A stretch of DNA of 64,000 nt from Pseudomonadota bacterium (GCA_018241745.1 JAFEDG010000143.1:1-64000); one strand, 5' to 3'; positions 25,602 through 34,961 are shown, counted from the stretch's first letter. Notes: generated by a model from the sequence alone, not told the origin. Program-made: numbers and translations.

Positions 25602-26102
25602 TCAGCCCAGATAGTCGCGCTTGCCGATGTCGAGACCGTTGTGGCGCAGGATCGCGTACGCCATCGTCACGTGGAAGTAGAAGTTCGGCAGCGAGCGCCC
25701 CAGCAGCAATTGAATGCCGGTGAACGGCGTGTCCTTGCCGCCGACCTTGATGACCAGCGACTTGTCCTCGGTGCCGTCGACCTGCGCCGCCTTCAACGTG
25801 CGCAGGAACGCGATCGTCTTCTCGACCCGGGCCTTCAAGTCCGTCAGCGTCTTCTCGTTGTCCTCGAACACCGGGATGTCGATTCCGGCGAGCCGCGCGG
25901 CGACGCCCTTGGCGGAGTCGGTGGCGATCTGCACCTGCGCCGACAGCGGCAACATGTCCGGATACAGGCGGTCGCTGGCGAGCACCGTCGGGTCGATCTT
26001 GCGCGCCTCGGCGTAGGCCTGCGCCTTGTCGAGGATCTTCGCCAGGTTGTCGAGCGTGTGGATGAAACGGGGAATGCTCGCTTCGTACATCGACAGGGTC
26101 AT
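25602..26102 (-). CDS. DUF1993 family protein
   Basis: A 166-residue soluble helical protein. The sequence MYEASIPRFIHTLDNLAKIL and the end NFYFHVTMAYAILRHNGLDIG are typical of DUF1993, a family with a DinB-like four-helix look. Several family members carry metal-binding His; here the C-terminal His pair (FHV, RHN) may be equivalent, but this is inference. The start at 26102 has AGGACACTCCG just upstream and a TAGAAT box about 60 bases before. Function unknown. Confidence 0.9.
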   Translation of the reverse strand: MTLSMYEASIPRFIHTLDNLAKILDKAQAYAEARKIDPTVLASDRLYPDMLPLSAQVQIATDSAKGVAARLAGIDIPVFEDNEKTLTDLKARVEKTIAFLRTLKAAQVDGTEDKSLVIKVGGKDTPFTGIQLLLGRSLPNFYFHVTMAYAILRHNGLDIGKRDYLG

Positions 26103-26251
26103 CGGAGTGTCCTGGAGTTGGTTGGGCTGCGACGGCGGCCAGCGCCGCCGGCAGCGCAGCATTCTACGCCGCGCGGGCGGGCGTCCCGGCACTGTGGCAT
26201 GCTCCGCATCCCGGGCGGCCAGCGGGCGCCCTCAGCTCTTCAGGAGGTGCC

Positions 26252-26698
26252 ATGTACGGACAAGCGAACGCTGTGCGCGCGATGCGCGCGACTGCAGCCG
26301 CGGCCATGCTGCTCATGCTGGTCGCGTGCGCGGCAACGCAAACGCTCCGCGGCTCGCAGAGCGTGCTGATGACAGGCGGTCAGTCGGTACCGCCCGTTGA
26401 CACGCTCGCCTCAGGGCAAGGTTCGATCTCCATCAATGCGACGACGCACGAGGTTGTCGGCTCGGTCACATTCTTCGGCATGACGCCGACCGCGGTGCAC
26501 ATCCATGAAGGCGCCGCCGGGACCAACGGCCCGGTCATCGTGCCATTCGTGCTGACCGGTCCCAACACGTTCTCCGCGCCGCCCGGGTCGCACCTCACCG
26601 ATGCGCAGTTCGCGGCCTTCCGTGCCGGCAACCTGTACGTGAACGCGCATACGGCCGCGCATCCGGGTGGCGAGGTGCGCGCGCAACTCCGCGGATAA
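26252..26698 (+). CDS. CHRD domain lipoprotein
   Basis: A 148-residue predicted lipoprotein: basic start, hydrophobic stretch and lipobox LVAC with lipidated Cys near residue 26. The rest is a single CHRD domain (SGQGSISINATTHEVVGSVTF, TAVHIHEGAAGTNGPVIV, NLYVNAHTAAHPGGEVRAQL), the beta-rich module first known in chordin. AGGAGGTGCC precedes the ATG, an excellent ribosome binding site. Bacterial CHRD proteins are secreted or surface-attached with unknown function; the conserved His in VHIHEG and NAHTAAHPGGE may bind metal. Confidence 0.92.
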   Translation: MYGQANAVRAMRATAAAAMLLMLVACAATQTLRGSQSVLMTGGQSVPPVDTLASGQGSISINATTHEVVGSVTFFGMTPTAVHIHEGAAGTNGPVIVPFVLTGPNTFSAPPGSHLTDAQFAAFRAGNLYVNAHTAAHPGGEVRAQLRG

Positions 26699-26739
26699 CG
26701 CGGCATCCGCATCCGGAACCCGCGCTGCCGGCGCGCGGG

Positions 26740-27381
26740 TCAGGGCGCGAGCACCAGGATCGGCAACGGCCCGCCCTGCCCGGCCGGGAAGCTCCAGCGC
26801 GTCGGCGCGAGCGCGGGCGGGAAGTCGGCGTCGGTGGCAAAGCGACGGTCGATGCGCAACGCGTGTGCATGCGCCCCGGCCGCGATGTCCTCGTCCCACC
26901 ACGTCGCGTGCGTGACGACGATGCGCGCGTGGGGCTGCATCGCGTCCGGCGCCTGCGCGAAAAACCGCGCGCGCTCGTCACGCGTGCAGTGGTTGAGGAC
27001 CGAAAAGCACAACAGCCAGTCGAAGCGCTCGCCGAGCGTCGCGAAAGCAAAGTCGCGCAGCACCGTGACGCGATGCGCGGCAGCCTCCAGCCCGCGCGCG
27101 GCCAGCTCGTAGTGCGCGGCCGCGACCAGCGAATCGTTGGCGTCGACGCCACGGTAGCCTTCGGCGCCGAGGAATTCGATCAGCGGCAGGCCGCCACGCA
27201 GCGGGCCGCACCCGACGTCGAGCAGCCGCTGCCCTGGCGCGAGTCCGAGGTGGCGGAGCAGCGCGAGCTGGAACGCACCACGCTGTGCCCAATGCCGCGC
27301 GCCGCCGCCCAGCTCGGCACGGTGCGCGCCGGCACGTATGGCGCGCGCGCCGAGCGCCAGCCGCCGGTAGTCGAAGCCCAT
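26740..27381 (-). CDS. SAM-dependent methyltransferase (class I)
   Basis: A 213-residue protein with a Rossmann methyltransferase core: motif I LLDVGCGPLRGG (about residue 52), acidic loop GVDANDSLV and motif IV region FDWLLCFSVLNHC. The substrate is not evident. The start at 27381 lies 13 bases after the sulfotransferase gene, so both are probably co-transcribed with the pilin gene upstream of them. Position suggests modification of a surface glycan or pilin-linked group, as an inference only. Confidence 0.85.
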   Translation of the reverse strand: MGFDYRRLALGARAIRAGAHRAELGGGARHWAQRGAFQLALLRHLGLAPGQRLLDVGCGPLRGGLPLIEFLGAEGYRGVDANDSLVAAAHYELAARGLEAAAHRVTVLRDFAFATLGERFDWLLCFSVLNHCTRDERARFFAQAPDAMQPHARIVVTHATWWDEDIAAGAHAHALRIDRRFATDADFPPALAPTRWSFPAGQGGPLPILVLAP

Positions 27382-27394
27382 CGCCGCGCGCCGC

Positions 27395-27976
27395 TCAGTC
27401 GCCGAACCGGTAGCCGAACGCGGCGATGTCGGCCGCGTACACGCGCGCGACCAGGTCGCGCGCGTGGCCGTCGTAATAGTCCGCGTAATGCGTGTGCTTG
27501 GTCGCGAACACGTGCGGAAGCACGACCGGCGCGTGTCCGATCCGCGCGCAGACTTCCGCGAAATCCTGCTGCAGGCGTTCGTAGCGTCCGACGAAATCGA
27601 CGGCGATCGCGCCGCGCACCGACAGTCGTGACGCCTGCGTCTGCAGCGCCTCCTTCTCGAGCCAGGGCGCATCGGCGTTGAGCGGTTCGCGCGCCTCGAT
27701 CCGGCGCAGCATCTCGTCGAAGCCGAAGTCGAACAGCTTCTGCGTGTCGCGGCTCCAGTGGTAGCGCGACACCAGCCAGTCCCACGGGTTGCGTACGAAG
27801 CCGAACTTGAAATAGCTGCGGAAGCGGTCGCGATAGTGCTTGCGGTAGTACTCGAGTGTCGCGTGCTTGTGGCGGACGTCCTTCGCGTCGGCCCCCGGCT
27901 CGAACACTTTCTCGATGCTGGTGCCGCCCGTCTTGTTGATGTGGACGAAGATGAAGCGGTGCTCGTCGTTGATCAT
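27395..27976 (-). CDS. Sulfotransferase, family 2 (carbohydrate/HS2ST-like)
   Basis: A 193-residue compact enzyme. The 5'-phosphosulfate-binding loop is HINKTGGTS (residues 12-20) and the 3'-phosphate-binding region is GFVRNPWDWLVSRYHW. These are the PAPS-binding elements of Sulfotransfer_2 proteins, which put sulfate on hydroxyl groups, usually of sugars. No membrane anchor is visible, so it should work in the cytoplasm. It starts 14 bases after the pilin stop and ends 13 bases before the methyltransferase start. Confidence 0.9.
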   Translation of the reverse strand: MINDEHRFIFVHINKTGGTSIEKVFEPGADAKDVRHKHATLEYYRKHYRDRFRSYFKFGFVRNPWDWLVSRYHWSRDTQKLFDFGFDEMLRRIEAREPLNADAPWLEKEALQTQASRLSVRGAIAVDFVGRYERLQQDFAEVCARIGHAPVVLPHVFATKHTHYADYYDGHARDLVARVYAADIAAFGYRFGD

Positions 27977-27990
27977 CGCGCGGCAGGAGG

Positions 27991-28554
27991 TCACTTGCAG
28001 TTGAAAGGGAGCATCCGCAACGGGACCGTCGTCGCGTCGCTGCCGAGCACGCTCATGCCGGCCGGCACCGCCGCCCCGGCGCACACCCACGACAGCGGCA
28101 CCGTCGGATAGCCGGGCACGACGGCCGGCCGCAGCGTCAACACCTTGCCCCGGATCAGCGTGTGCGCCTGGTTGCCGAACGTGATGTCGATCGCCCCGTC
28201 CTTCACGTTCACGGCGCTCACGTAGTTGCTGATGATCTTGTCGGCGGGAGGGACGCCTGCCGTCGCGTTGTCCGACGGCATCGCGGTGTTCTTGGCCCAG
28301 ATCGCGCCAATCGCCGTCTTCACGAAATCGACGAGCGGCACCGCCTCGACGATCTGGTTGCGCACGATCGTGTTGGCCATGCTCGGCACCGCCATCGCGG
28401 CGAGCAGCGCCAGGATCCCGAGGACGATGACGATCTCGAGCATCGTGAAGCCGGGCGCGGCCGTGCGCGCGCGGCGTGGACCTCGGCAATGGCAGGTTGC
28501 GATCGACACAGGCAGCGGTGGCCGCATCCCCGGCGGCGCGGCGGCAAGGCTCAA
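27991..28554 (-). CDS. Type IV pilin (PilA-like)
   Basis: A 187-residue prepilin. The processing site is PG/FTMLEIVIVLGILALLAAMA: Gly35 at -1, Phe36 as the methylated first residue and Glu40 at +5, followed by the hydrophobic spine. The C terminus has the paired Cys (WVCAG and FNCK) of the disulfide-bonded D-region found in major pilins. The 35-residue leader from the ATG is unusually long for a type IVa pilin; a GTG at 28509 would shorten it to 20. Downstream genes for a sulfotransferase and methyltransferase raise the chance of pilin-linked modification. Confidence 0.87.
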   Translation of the reverse strand: MSLAAAPPGMRPPLPVSIATCHCRGPRRARTAAPGFTMLEIVIVLGILALLAAMAVPSMANTIVRNQIVEAVPLVDFVKTAIGAIWAKNTAMPSDNATAGVPPADKIISNYVSAVNVKDGAIDITFGNQAHTLIRGKVLTLRPAVVPGYPTVPLSWVCAGAAVPAGMSVLGSDATTVPLRMLPFNCK

Positions 28555-28639
28555 GGCGCCATGCTAGACGGGACCGCATCCGGGCAGCAATGCCGCGCCG
28601 CGTGGCCGCCCCGCGAATCCATACTGTGGCGCGCCCCGC

Positions 28640-29422
28640 TCACCCGGGCACGCGGCCAAGCCCCGGGATCTTGAGCGCGGGATGACGGACGTCGATACCC
28701 GTCACGAGCCCCAGCAGGTTGATCTCCAGCCCCTCGTCCAGGCCCACGGCGACACCCGCCAGCCCGAACAGCGACAACTGGACGCCGGTGTGGCTGGGCG
28801 TGGCGCCGACGATCCCGCTCCAGCCAACGTAGTCCTTGCCGATCGCGTTGGACGGCATCGCGAGTTCCAGTTCGGGCAGCTCGCGCCCGAGCCAGGCGAT
28901 GAACGTGTTGCTGTTGGGTCCGGGCCACGCGCGGTACTCGTCCGGCCACGGGTACGACGCCACCGCCGCAGGCAGGCGCGCGAGGACGGCCGCGGCCGCG
29001 GCGCCCCGCAGTGAAACGAGCCGGGTCGGCGCCGCGCCGAACCAGGCGCCATCCGGCGCGCGGTCGTCCGAGACGACGATCGCCGGCTGCCCGCGCATCT
29101 GCCGCCAGCCGATCACCTCGTAGCGTGTGTAGTGGTTGGCGCCCATCGGCTTGGCGGCGAGCCAAGTGTGCACGGCGAACGCGCCGCGCCACCCCACCGT
29201 GCGCGCGGCATAGACCTCGACGACCGGCTCGGCCGTTACCGCCGGATCCGGTGCGAGGCCCGAGGAGGCTTGCGTCGCGGTGCGCCAGTTCATGCCCAGC
29301 GACGCCTTGCCGAGCGCGACGGAGAGCGCAGGGCCGCCGAACAGCAGCACCACGGACAACGCAAGCGCGATCCTTCGAGGTCGCCAGCGGTTCGGGATCG
29401 GAGTATTCAAGGCCGAGGGCAT
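28640..29422 (-). CDS. DUF3750 family membrane-anchored protein
   Basis: A 260-residue protein with an N-terminal membrane segment (IALALSVVLLFGGPALSVAL, about residues 18-37) that may be a signal anchor. The conserved core YPWPDEYRAWPGPNSNTFIA and LELAMPSNAIGKDYVGW identify DUF3750. The family is widespread in proteobacteria and of unknown function; Asn/Asp/Pro-rich motifs suggest a periplasmic enzyme. Start at 29422 is the first ATG before the hydrophobic segment. It is separated from the pilin gene by 85 bases. Confidence 0.88.
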   Translation of the reverse strand: MPSALNTPIPNRWRPRRIALALSVVLLFGGPALSVALGKASLGMNWRTATQASSGLAPDPAVTAEPVVEVYAARTVGWRGAFAVHTWLAAKPMGANHYTRYEVIGWRQMRGQPAIVVSDDRAPDGAWFGAAPTRLVSLRGAAAAAVLARLPAAVASYPWPDEYRAWPGPNSNTFIAWLGRELPELELAMPSNAIGKDYVGWSGIVGATPSHTGVQLSLFGLAGVAVGLDEGLEINLLGLVTGIDVRHPALKIPGLGRVPG

Positions 29423-29538
29423 GCGCGCAGTCAGCGTCCGACCATGCCGCGCGCCAGGCGTTCCCCGCGACGCGGCGCGCCTACAATCCGGTGCGCCCGG
29501 CGCCGCGCGCGGTGGGCACCGACCTGGGGAGACCTGCG

Positions 29539-30423
29539 ATGGCAGCGGACGCATCCACCGCCACGATGCGCGTGCTCGTTTACAACGACGACTGGACCAT
29601 GCTGCCGCCGGCGGCGGAGTGGCCGCCAGGATGCGCGGCGCTGTACGACCGCCGGCAGATGGCCGCGGCGGACGTCGTGCTGTTCCACCTCCCGACGCTC
29701 GTGGTGCCCGGCACGCTGCACAAGCGCCCGGGGCAGCGCTGGGTCGCCTGGTCGATGGAGAGCGCGGCGCACGTGCCCTTTCTCGACAACCCGGCGTGCA
29801 TGCGTCCGTTCGACTGGACGATGACCCATCGCCGCGATGCGGACGTCTGGGTGCCCTACCTGCTGCACGACGCGGCGACGACATTGCGGCAGCCGCCGGT
29901 CGTGCACGATGCCGACGCGCCGGTGGCGTGCTTCATCTCGAGCCCGCGGGACCACAGCGGGCGCGGCGACTACCTCGCGGCGCTGATGGCCCACATCGAC
30001 ATCCACTCGCACGGGACGCAGCGGCGCAATCGCGCGCTCGCGGGCGACGGCGGCGCGGCGACGAAACTCGCGACGATCGCCCGCTACCCGTTCACGCTCG
30101 CGTTCGAAAACGCCGTCGAGCGGGACTACGTCACCGAGAAGTTCTTCCAGCCGCTGACGGTGGGCTCTGTGCCGGTGTACCTCGGCGCCCCGAACGTCGC
30201 GGACTTTGCGCCCGGCGAGCGCAGCTACATCGACACGCGCGATTTCGCGGACCCCGCCGCGCTGGCCGCGCACCTGCGCGCGCTGCTCGCGGACCCGGCG
30301 GCCTATGCCGCGCACCTCGCGTGGAAGACCGCGCCGCTGCGCGCGGCCTTCATGACGGCAGTGTCCGCCGTGCGCGAGCACGCGTTGGCCCGGCTGCGCG
30401 CGTTGTGGCTCGCCAACCGGTGA
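29539..30423 (+). CDS. GT10 (alpha-1,3-fucosyltransferase-like) glycosyltransferase
   Basis: A 294-residue protein. The C-terminal segment FTLAFENAVERDYVTEKFFQ, followed by LTVGSVPVYLGAPNV, is the GDP-fucose-binding signature of GT10 enzymes, including Helicobacter and plant alpha-1,3-fucosyltransferases. The Glu in FEN and Lys in TEKFF are the expected nucleotide contacts. The N-terminal acceptor domain (RWVAWSMESAAHVPFLDN) is also recognisable. GGGGAGA is 6 bases upstream of the start. No GDP-fucose synthesis genes are in the window. It could decorate lipopolysaccharide, capsule or pilin glycan. Confidence 0.9.
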   Translation: MAADASTATMRVLVYNDDWTMLPPAAEWPPGCAALYDRRQMAAADVVLFHLPTLVVPGTLHKRPGQRWVAWSMESAAHVPFLDNPACMRPFDWTMTHRRDADVWVPYLLHDAATTLRQPPVVHDADAPVACFISSPRDHSGRGDYLAALMAHIDIHSHGTQRRNRALAGDGGAATKLATIARYPFTLAFENAVERDYVTEKFFQPLTVGSVPVYLGAPNVADFAPGERSYIDTRDFADPAALAAHLRALLADPAAYAAHLAWKTAPLRAAFMTAVSAVREHALARLRALWLANR

Positions 30424-30426
30424 GCC

Positions 30427-30819
30427 TCACCATTGCGGGGCGCCGGGCGGGGCCAGCGGCCGGTCCGGCGGCAGCTTGTTGAAGATGCAGTCGAAGCTCG
30501 CCTGGTTGGACGTGCCGGCCCCGAAGAACGCCGTCATCGACTCGCGATATTGCGCGTACGACACCCGGTTGTAGTACAGCTTGGACGTCTGGTCCATGAA
30601 ATACAGGTATTGCGTGTCGCCCATCGAGTCGTAGTCGAGATAGACGGACAGGTCCATCGAGCCGATCTGCAGCGGGTGGCAGGCGCGCAGCGTGTTGAGA
30701 TACGCATCGAAGCCCGTCGCCCGCTTGTTGCTGACGGTGTCCGGTGCGCAGGCAGCGAGGGTCAGCGCGGATGCGAGGGCGAGCGCCGCGAGCCGCGCAC
30801 GCGAGGACGTCTGCTTCAT
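30427..30819 (-). CDS. Small lipoprotein, hypothetical
   Basis: A 130-residue protein with lipobox LAAC (lipidated Cys near residue 24). The mature part has [21 protein letters not shown] and two further Cys (RACHP, FDCIF). I do not recognise the family. The start at 30819 has GGGGGGAAA upstream. It is convergent with the GT10 gene, 4 bases apart at the stops, and divergent from the RNA helicase gene. Confidence 0.8.
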   Translation of the reverse strand: MKQTSSRARLAALALASALTLAACAPDTVSNKRATGFDAYLNTLRACHPLQIGSMDLSVYLDYDSMGDTQYLYFMDQTSKLYYNRVSYAQYRESMTAFFGAGTSNQASFDCIFNKLPPDRPLAPPGAPQW

Positions 30820-30889
30820 CGGATTTCCCCCCAAAGCGGCGGATCGACGTGCCCGCCGCAACGCCGCTATCGTCTCACGAAACGAAAAC

Positions 30890-30919
30890 TTGCCGGCCGC
30901 GGCGGGCGGTGGGGTATAA
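30890..30919 (+). promoter_or_regulatory. Sigma-70-type promoter of the DEAD-box helicase gene
   Basis: TTGCCG (30890-30895), 18 bases, TATAAT (30914-30919). The start codon lies at 31050, giving a leader of about 124 bases that is pyrimidine-rich in its centre. Long leaders on RNA helicase genes often carry cold-responsive control, which is inference here. Confidence 0.65.
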
Positions 30920-31049
30920 TATGCGCTGCGGCGCTTGTTCCAGTCCCCCTGCCGCAGTCGATTCCGACCTTCCGTCGTATCTTCCGTTTGGCTGTGACTG
31001 GCCGTCCGCGCTGCGGGCGAGCGGCCGAGCACCCAATCGAAAGCACCAG

Positions 31050-32552
31050 ATGTCGTTTACGCAACTCGGGCTCACCGACGCGCTGCTGCGCGCGCTGTCC
31101 ACACAAGGCTATACCGAGCCGACGCCGATCCAGGCTGCGGCCATTCCCGAAGTCCTCGCCGGCCACGACCTGCTCGCCGCGGCCCAGACGGGCACGGGCA
31201 AGACCGCCGGCTTCGTGCTGCCGCTGCTGCAACGCCTGGCAGCCAGGCGTCCGCAGGGCGGCAAGCGGCGGCCGCGCGCGCTGATCGTGACGCCAACGCG
31301 CGAACTCGCCGCGCAGGTCGAGGCGTCCGTCCGCGCGTACGGCGCGCACCTGCCGCTGACGTCGATGACGCTGTTCGGCGGCGTCGGCTTCGGCGGCCAG
31401 CAGCAGCGCCTCGCGCGCGGCGTCGACATCGTCGTCGCCACGCCGGGCCGGCTGCTCGACCATCATGCGCAACGCAACGTCGACCTCTCGGGCATCGAGA
31501 CGCTGGTGCTGGACGAGGCGGACCGCATGCTGGACATGGGCTTCATCCCCGACGTGCGGCGCATCGTCGCCGCCGTCCCGCGCGACCGGCAGACGCTGCT
31601 GTTCTCGGCGACGTTCTCGGACGACATCCGCGCGCTCGCGCAGACGTTCCTGCGCAACCCGCGCACCGTCGAGGTGGCGCCGCGCAATTCGACGGTCCAG
31701 CGGATCGAGCAATGCGTCCACCCGGTGTCGCGGACGCGCAAGGCCGAGCTGCTCGCCTGGCTGATCGGCTCGCGCCGCTGGCACCAGGTCCTGGTGTTCA
31801 CGCGGACGAAGCACGGCGCCGACAAGCTCGTGCAGGCGCTCGCGCGCGACGGCATCGACGCCGCGGCGCTCCACGGCAACAAGAGCCAGAACGCACGCAC
31901 GCGTGCGCTGGCGGATTTCAAGCAAGGCGCGATCACGGCGCTCGTCGCCACCGACATCGCCGCGCGCGGCATCGACATCAACGAGCTGCCGCAGGTCGTC
32001 AACTACGACCTGCCCAACGTGCCGGAAGACTACGTGCACCGCATCGGCCGCACCGGCCGCGCAGGGGCGGACGGCCACGCGATCTCGCTGGTCAGCGTCG
32101 ACGAGGAGGCGTTCCTCCGCGACATCGAGCGCCTGATTCGCCAGCCGATCCCGCGCGAGGTCCTGGCCGACTACGCGCCGGACGCGTCGGAGAAGCCGCA
32201 GAACATCTTCGCGCAGCGGGGCCGGCGCGGAAACCCGGCGCCACAACCCGCCGCGCGGCACGCGCGGCCGCAGGATCGCCATGCGCGGGCGCCGGAGCAT
32301 CGTGCCCGCGAAGCCGCGGCGCACGACCGGCGCGCCCACGCAGGCGGCGCGCCAAGCCCTCGCAACGGACCGCATGCCGCGCCTCGCGATGGCAGCGGCG
32401 CGAAGCCGCGCAACGGCGCGTCCGCGGCGCCCCGTGGCGGCAAGCCCGCTCCGCGCGGGCCGGCCCCCGCAGGCTCGCGTCCGCACGGCGGCGGTAGCGC
32501 GCACGCGCGCAGTGGCAACGGGCAGGCGCAGCGCCGACGTTCCCACGGATAA
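31050..32552 (+). CDS. rhlE: DEAD-box RNA helicase, RhlE type
   Basis: A 500-residue ATP-dependent RNA helicase. Motifs in order: Q motif [18 protein letters not shown] (45-52), Ia PTRELA, Ib TPGRLL, II DEAD (155-158), [15 protein letters not shown] and [10 protein letters not shown]. After the two RecA domains (to about residue 385) comes a tail of over 110 residues rich in Arg, Ala, Pro and Gly, with RGG-like spots, a common RNA-binding extension in RhlE. It remodels structured RNA in ribosome assembly and RNA decay. A promoter at 30890-30919 gives it its own leader. Confidence 0.94.
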   Translation: MSFTQLGLTDALLRALSTQGYTEPTPIQAAAIPEVLAGHDLLAAAQTGTGKTAGFVLPLLQRLAARRPQGGKRRPRALIVTPTRELAAQVEASVRAYGAHLPLTSMTLFGGVGFGGQQQRLARGVDIVVATPGRLLDHHAQRNVDLSGIETLVLDEADRMLDMGFIPDVRRIVAAVPRDRQTLLFSATFSDDIRALAQTFLRNPRTVEVAPRNSTVQRIEQCVHPVSRTRKAELLAWLIGSRRWHQVLVFTRTKHGADKLVQALARDGIDAAALHGNKSQNARTRALADFKQGAITALVATDIAARGIDINELPQVVNYDLPNVPEDYVHRIGRTGRAGADGHAISLVSVDEEAFLRDIERLIRQPIPREVLADYAPDASEKPQNIFAQRGRRGNPAPQPAARHARPQDRHARAPEHRAREAAAHDRRAHAGGAPSPRNGPHAAPRDGSGAKPRNGASAAPRGGKPAPRGPAPAGSRPHGGGSAHARSGNGQAQRRRSHG

Positions 32553-32616
32553 ACCACACTGCGGACCGGACGGCCTGTGCTAGGGTAGCCGCGTCGCCCT
32601 CCTCGCGCGGCCGCCC

Positions 32617-33633
32617 ATGCTCGCCACCACCCCGACCCCCAGCGAAATCGTCGCCGCGCTCGACCGCCACGTCGTCGGCCAGGAGGACGCGAAGCGGATC
32701 GTCGCCGTCGCCGTGTACTCGCATTTCCGCAAGGTGGCGCTGGCGGCCGTCGACGGCCGGCCGATCATCAAGAGCAACCTGCTGCTGATCGGCAACTCGG
32801 GCACCGGCAAGACGCTGATGTGCGAGACGCTGTCGCGGATCCTCGACGTGCCGTTCGTGTCGGCGGAGGCCACGTCGCTCGCGCAGACGCGCTTCGTCAA
32901 CGAGGAGATCGACGCGATCCTGCAGCGGCTCGTCGAGCGCGCCGGCGGCGACGTCGACAAGGCGTCGCGCGGCATCGTGTTCATCGACGAGATCGACAAG
33001 CTCAAGAACACGAAAGGCACCGTGCAGGCGACGTCCGGAGAGAGCGTCCAGCATGCGCTGCTGAAGATCATGGAAGGCGCCTCGGTGCAGCTCGCCGACG
33101 GCCGCTTCGTCGACACGACCAACACGCTGTTCGTCTGTGGCGGCGCCTTCGTCGGGCTGTCCGAGATCATCTCGCAGACGCACGGCTATGGCTTCATCGC
33201 CACCGGCCACAGCGAGAACCGCAAGATCCTGGACCGGCTCAACTCGCGCGTGAAGCCGACGGACCTCTTCACCTACGGCCTCATTCCCGAGTTCACGGGC
33301 CGGCTGCCGGTGATCGCGCGCTTCCACGACCTGACGCGCGAGATGCTCGTGCGGATCATGGTCGAGCCCGAGAATTCGCTGCTCGCGCAGTTCCGCTCGT
33401 TGTTCGCATCGGAAGGCGTCGAGCTCGTCGTCGACCCGCACGTGTTCGAGCAGATCGCCGAAGTGTCGATCGAGTACAAGACCGGCGCGCGCTCGTTGCG
33501 CGGCATCTTCGAGGAGCTGATCTCGCCGGTGCTGTACGTCGTGCCGGACCGGCACGACGTCGTCAAGGTGGTCGTGAAGTCGCTGTTCGCCGACGCGGAG
33601 CTCGTCACCGGTCCGCGCCGCGCGCTCGCCTAG
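32617..33633 (+). CDS. ClpX-like AAA+ ATPase without the zinc-binding domain
   Basis: A 338-residue AAA+ protein aligned with the ClpX core from VVGQEDAKRIVAVAVYSH to the end. Walker A is GNSGTGKT (59-66), Walker B VFIDEID (121-127), sensor 2 is in KTGARSLRGI. True ClpX has an N-terminal Cys4 zinc domain, absent here. The central-pore GYVG loop is replaced by RFVN (92-95) and the ClpP-docking IGF-type loop reads GYGF (190-193). It is therefore a divergent paralogue, possibly unfolding or remodelling other targets; whether it can dock ClpP is uncertain. No clpP or lon gene is adjacent. Confidence 0.88.
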   Translation: MLATTPTPSEIVAALDRHVVGQEDAKRIVAVAVYSHFRKVALAAVDGRPIIKSNLLLIGNSGTGKTLMCETLSRILDVPFVSAEATSLAQTRFVNEEIDAILQRLVERAGGDVDKASRGIVFIDEIDKLKNTKGTVQATSGESVQHALLKIMEGASVQLADGRFVDTTNTLFVCGGAFVGLSEIISQTHGYGFIATGHSENRKILDRLNSRVKPTDLFTYGLIPEFTGRLPVIARFHDLTREMLVRIMVEPENSLLAQFRSLFASEGVELVVDPHVFEQIAEVSIEYKTGARSLRGIFEELISPVLYVVPDRHDVVKVVVKSLFADAELVTGPRRALA

Positions 33634-33658
33634 CGGCGACGCGTGCCGCCGCCGGCGC

Positions 33659-34792
33659 TCACGCCGGCACGAGGCGCAGCCGCGTGATTTCCGACGGCGC
33701 GCCGAGGCGCATCGGCGGCCCCCAGTAGCCGGTGCCGCGGCTCGTGTAGACCCACAGCCCGCCCAGCCGGCGCAGGCCCGCGGTGAACGGCTGCTGCAGC
33801 CGCACCAGGAAATTCCACGGCACGAATTGGCCACCGTGCGTGTGGCCGGACAGCTGCAGGTCGTAGCCCGCCTCCGCCGCCGCGAACGCGGAGCGCGGCT
33901 GGTGCGCGAGCAGCAGCCGCACGGCCGCCTTCGCCGGTGCACCGTGCAGTGCGCCGGCGGGATCGCTCGCGTGCGTGCGGTCGAACGCGACCGCGCCGTA
34001 GTCGGTGACGCCGGCGACGACCACGTGCGCGCCTTCGTGCTCCAGTACGACGTGCTCGTTGACGAGCGGCGTGACGCCGAGCCGCGACATCTCCGCGATC
34101 CACGCGTGCGCGCCGCTGTAGTACTCGTGGTTGCCGGTGACGAAGAAGCTGCCGTGGCGCGCCGAAAGACGCGCGAACGGCGCGGTGTGCGGCGCGAGGT
34201 CGCCGACGGCGCCGTCGACCAGATCACCCGTCAGGGCCACCATGTCCGCCTGCAGCGCGTTGACCGCGTCGACGATTGCGTCGACGTAGCCGCGCTTGAT
34301 CGTCGGGCCCACGTGCACGTCGGTGACCTGCGCGATCGTGAAGCCGTGCAGCGCCGCGGGCAGGCCGCGGATCGGCACGTCGACGTCACGCACGGGCGCG
34401 CGCCGGCGCGCCGACGCGATGCCGGCGGCCGTCAATGCGACCGCCGCAAGCGGGATGGCTGCGGCGGTCGACGCGCGGACCGCCGCACCGGGCGCCAGCG
34501 CGGGCCACGCGAGACCCGCCGCGTCCGCCAGCGCGAGGCCGAGGTCGCGCAGCACCGTCAGCACGAACAGCGTCGAGAACGCGCCCATCGCGAGGCCGCC
34601 TGCCCACGCCGCCACGTCCGTGAAGCGCGTCGCCCCGCGCCGCGCGCTGAACGCGTAGCGCATCGTGACGGCGGAGAACACGAGCCACGCGACAAGCAGC
34701 CCCTGCGCCAGCGGGCCACCGGGCAGGTCGGGCACGAGACGCATGCCGACGTAACCGTGCAACAGGGCGACGAGGATCAGGAAACCGGTCAT
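33659..34792 (-). CDS. Membrane-anchored metallophosphoesterase (YkuE/YaeI-like)
   Basis: A 377-residue protein with four N-terminal hydrophobic helices (residues 1-145) and a C-terminal calcineurin-like phosphoesterase. Metal-binding motifs are TDVHVG, GDLVDG, GNHEYY, LAHQPRS and SGHTHGGQ, a complete set. It probably hydrolyses phosphodiesters such as UDP-diacylglucosamine-like or lipid pyrophosphates at the membrane, but the substrate is open. The ATG at 34792 starts the first helix; longer frames add only a Pro-rich non-conserved segment. Confidence 0.9.
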   Translation of the reverse strand: MTGFLILVALLHGYVGMRLVPDLPGGPLAQGLLVAWLVFSAVTMRYAFSARRGATRFTDVAAWAGGLAMGAFSTLFVLTVLRDLGLALADAAGLAWPALAPGAAVRASTAAAIPLAAVALTAAGIASARRRAPVRDVDVPIRGLPAALHGFTIAQVTDVHVGPTIKRGYVDAIVDAVNALQADMVALTGDLVDGAVGDLAPHTAPFARLSARHGSFFVTGNHEYYSGAHAWIAEMSRLGVTPLVNEHVVLEHEGAHVVVAGVTDYGAVAFDRTHASDPAGALHGAPAKAAVRLLLAHQPRSAFAAAEAGYDLQLSGHTHGGQFVPWNFLVRLQQPFTAGLRRLGGLWVYTSRGTGYWGPPMRLGAPSEITRLRLVPA

Positions 34793-34961
34793 GGCGTCGG
34801 CGCGCGGGGGGCCCGGGCGCGGAATGGGGGACATTGGGCATGTGGGTGCGGCCGGCGGTGCGCGCAAGGGTGCGCGCGCTGGCACATCGCCTCCGCCCAC
34901 CGCCAGCGCGCTGTTTTGCTATGCTGCGCCACGATTCATGCGGCCCGCCGAGGTAACGACG

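Noticed and set aside
30925..31049. The long leader of the helicase gene as a riboswitch
   Set aside because: No recognised riboswitch core was found; it is only a long pyrimidine-rich leader.
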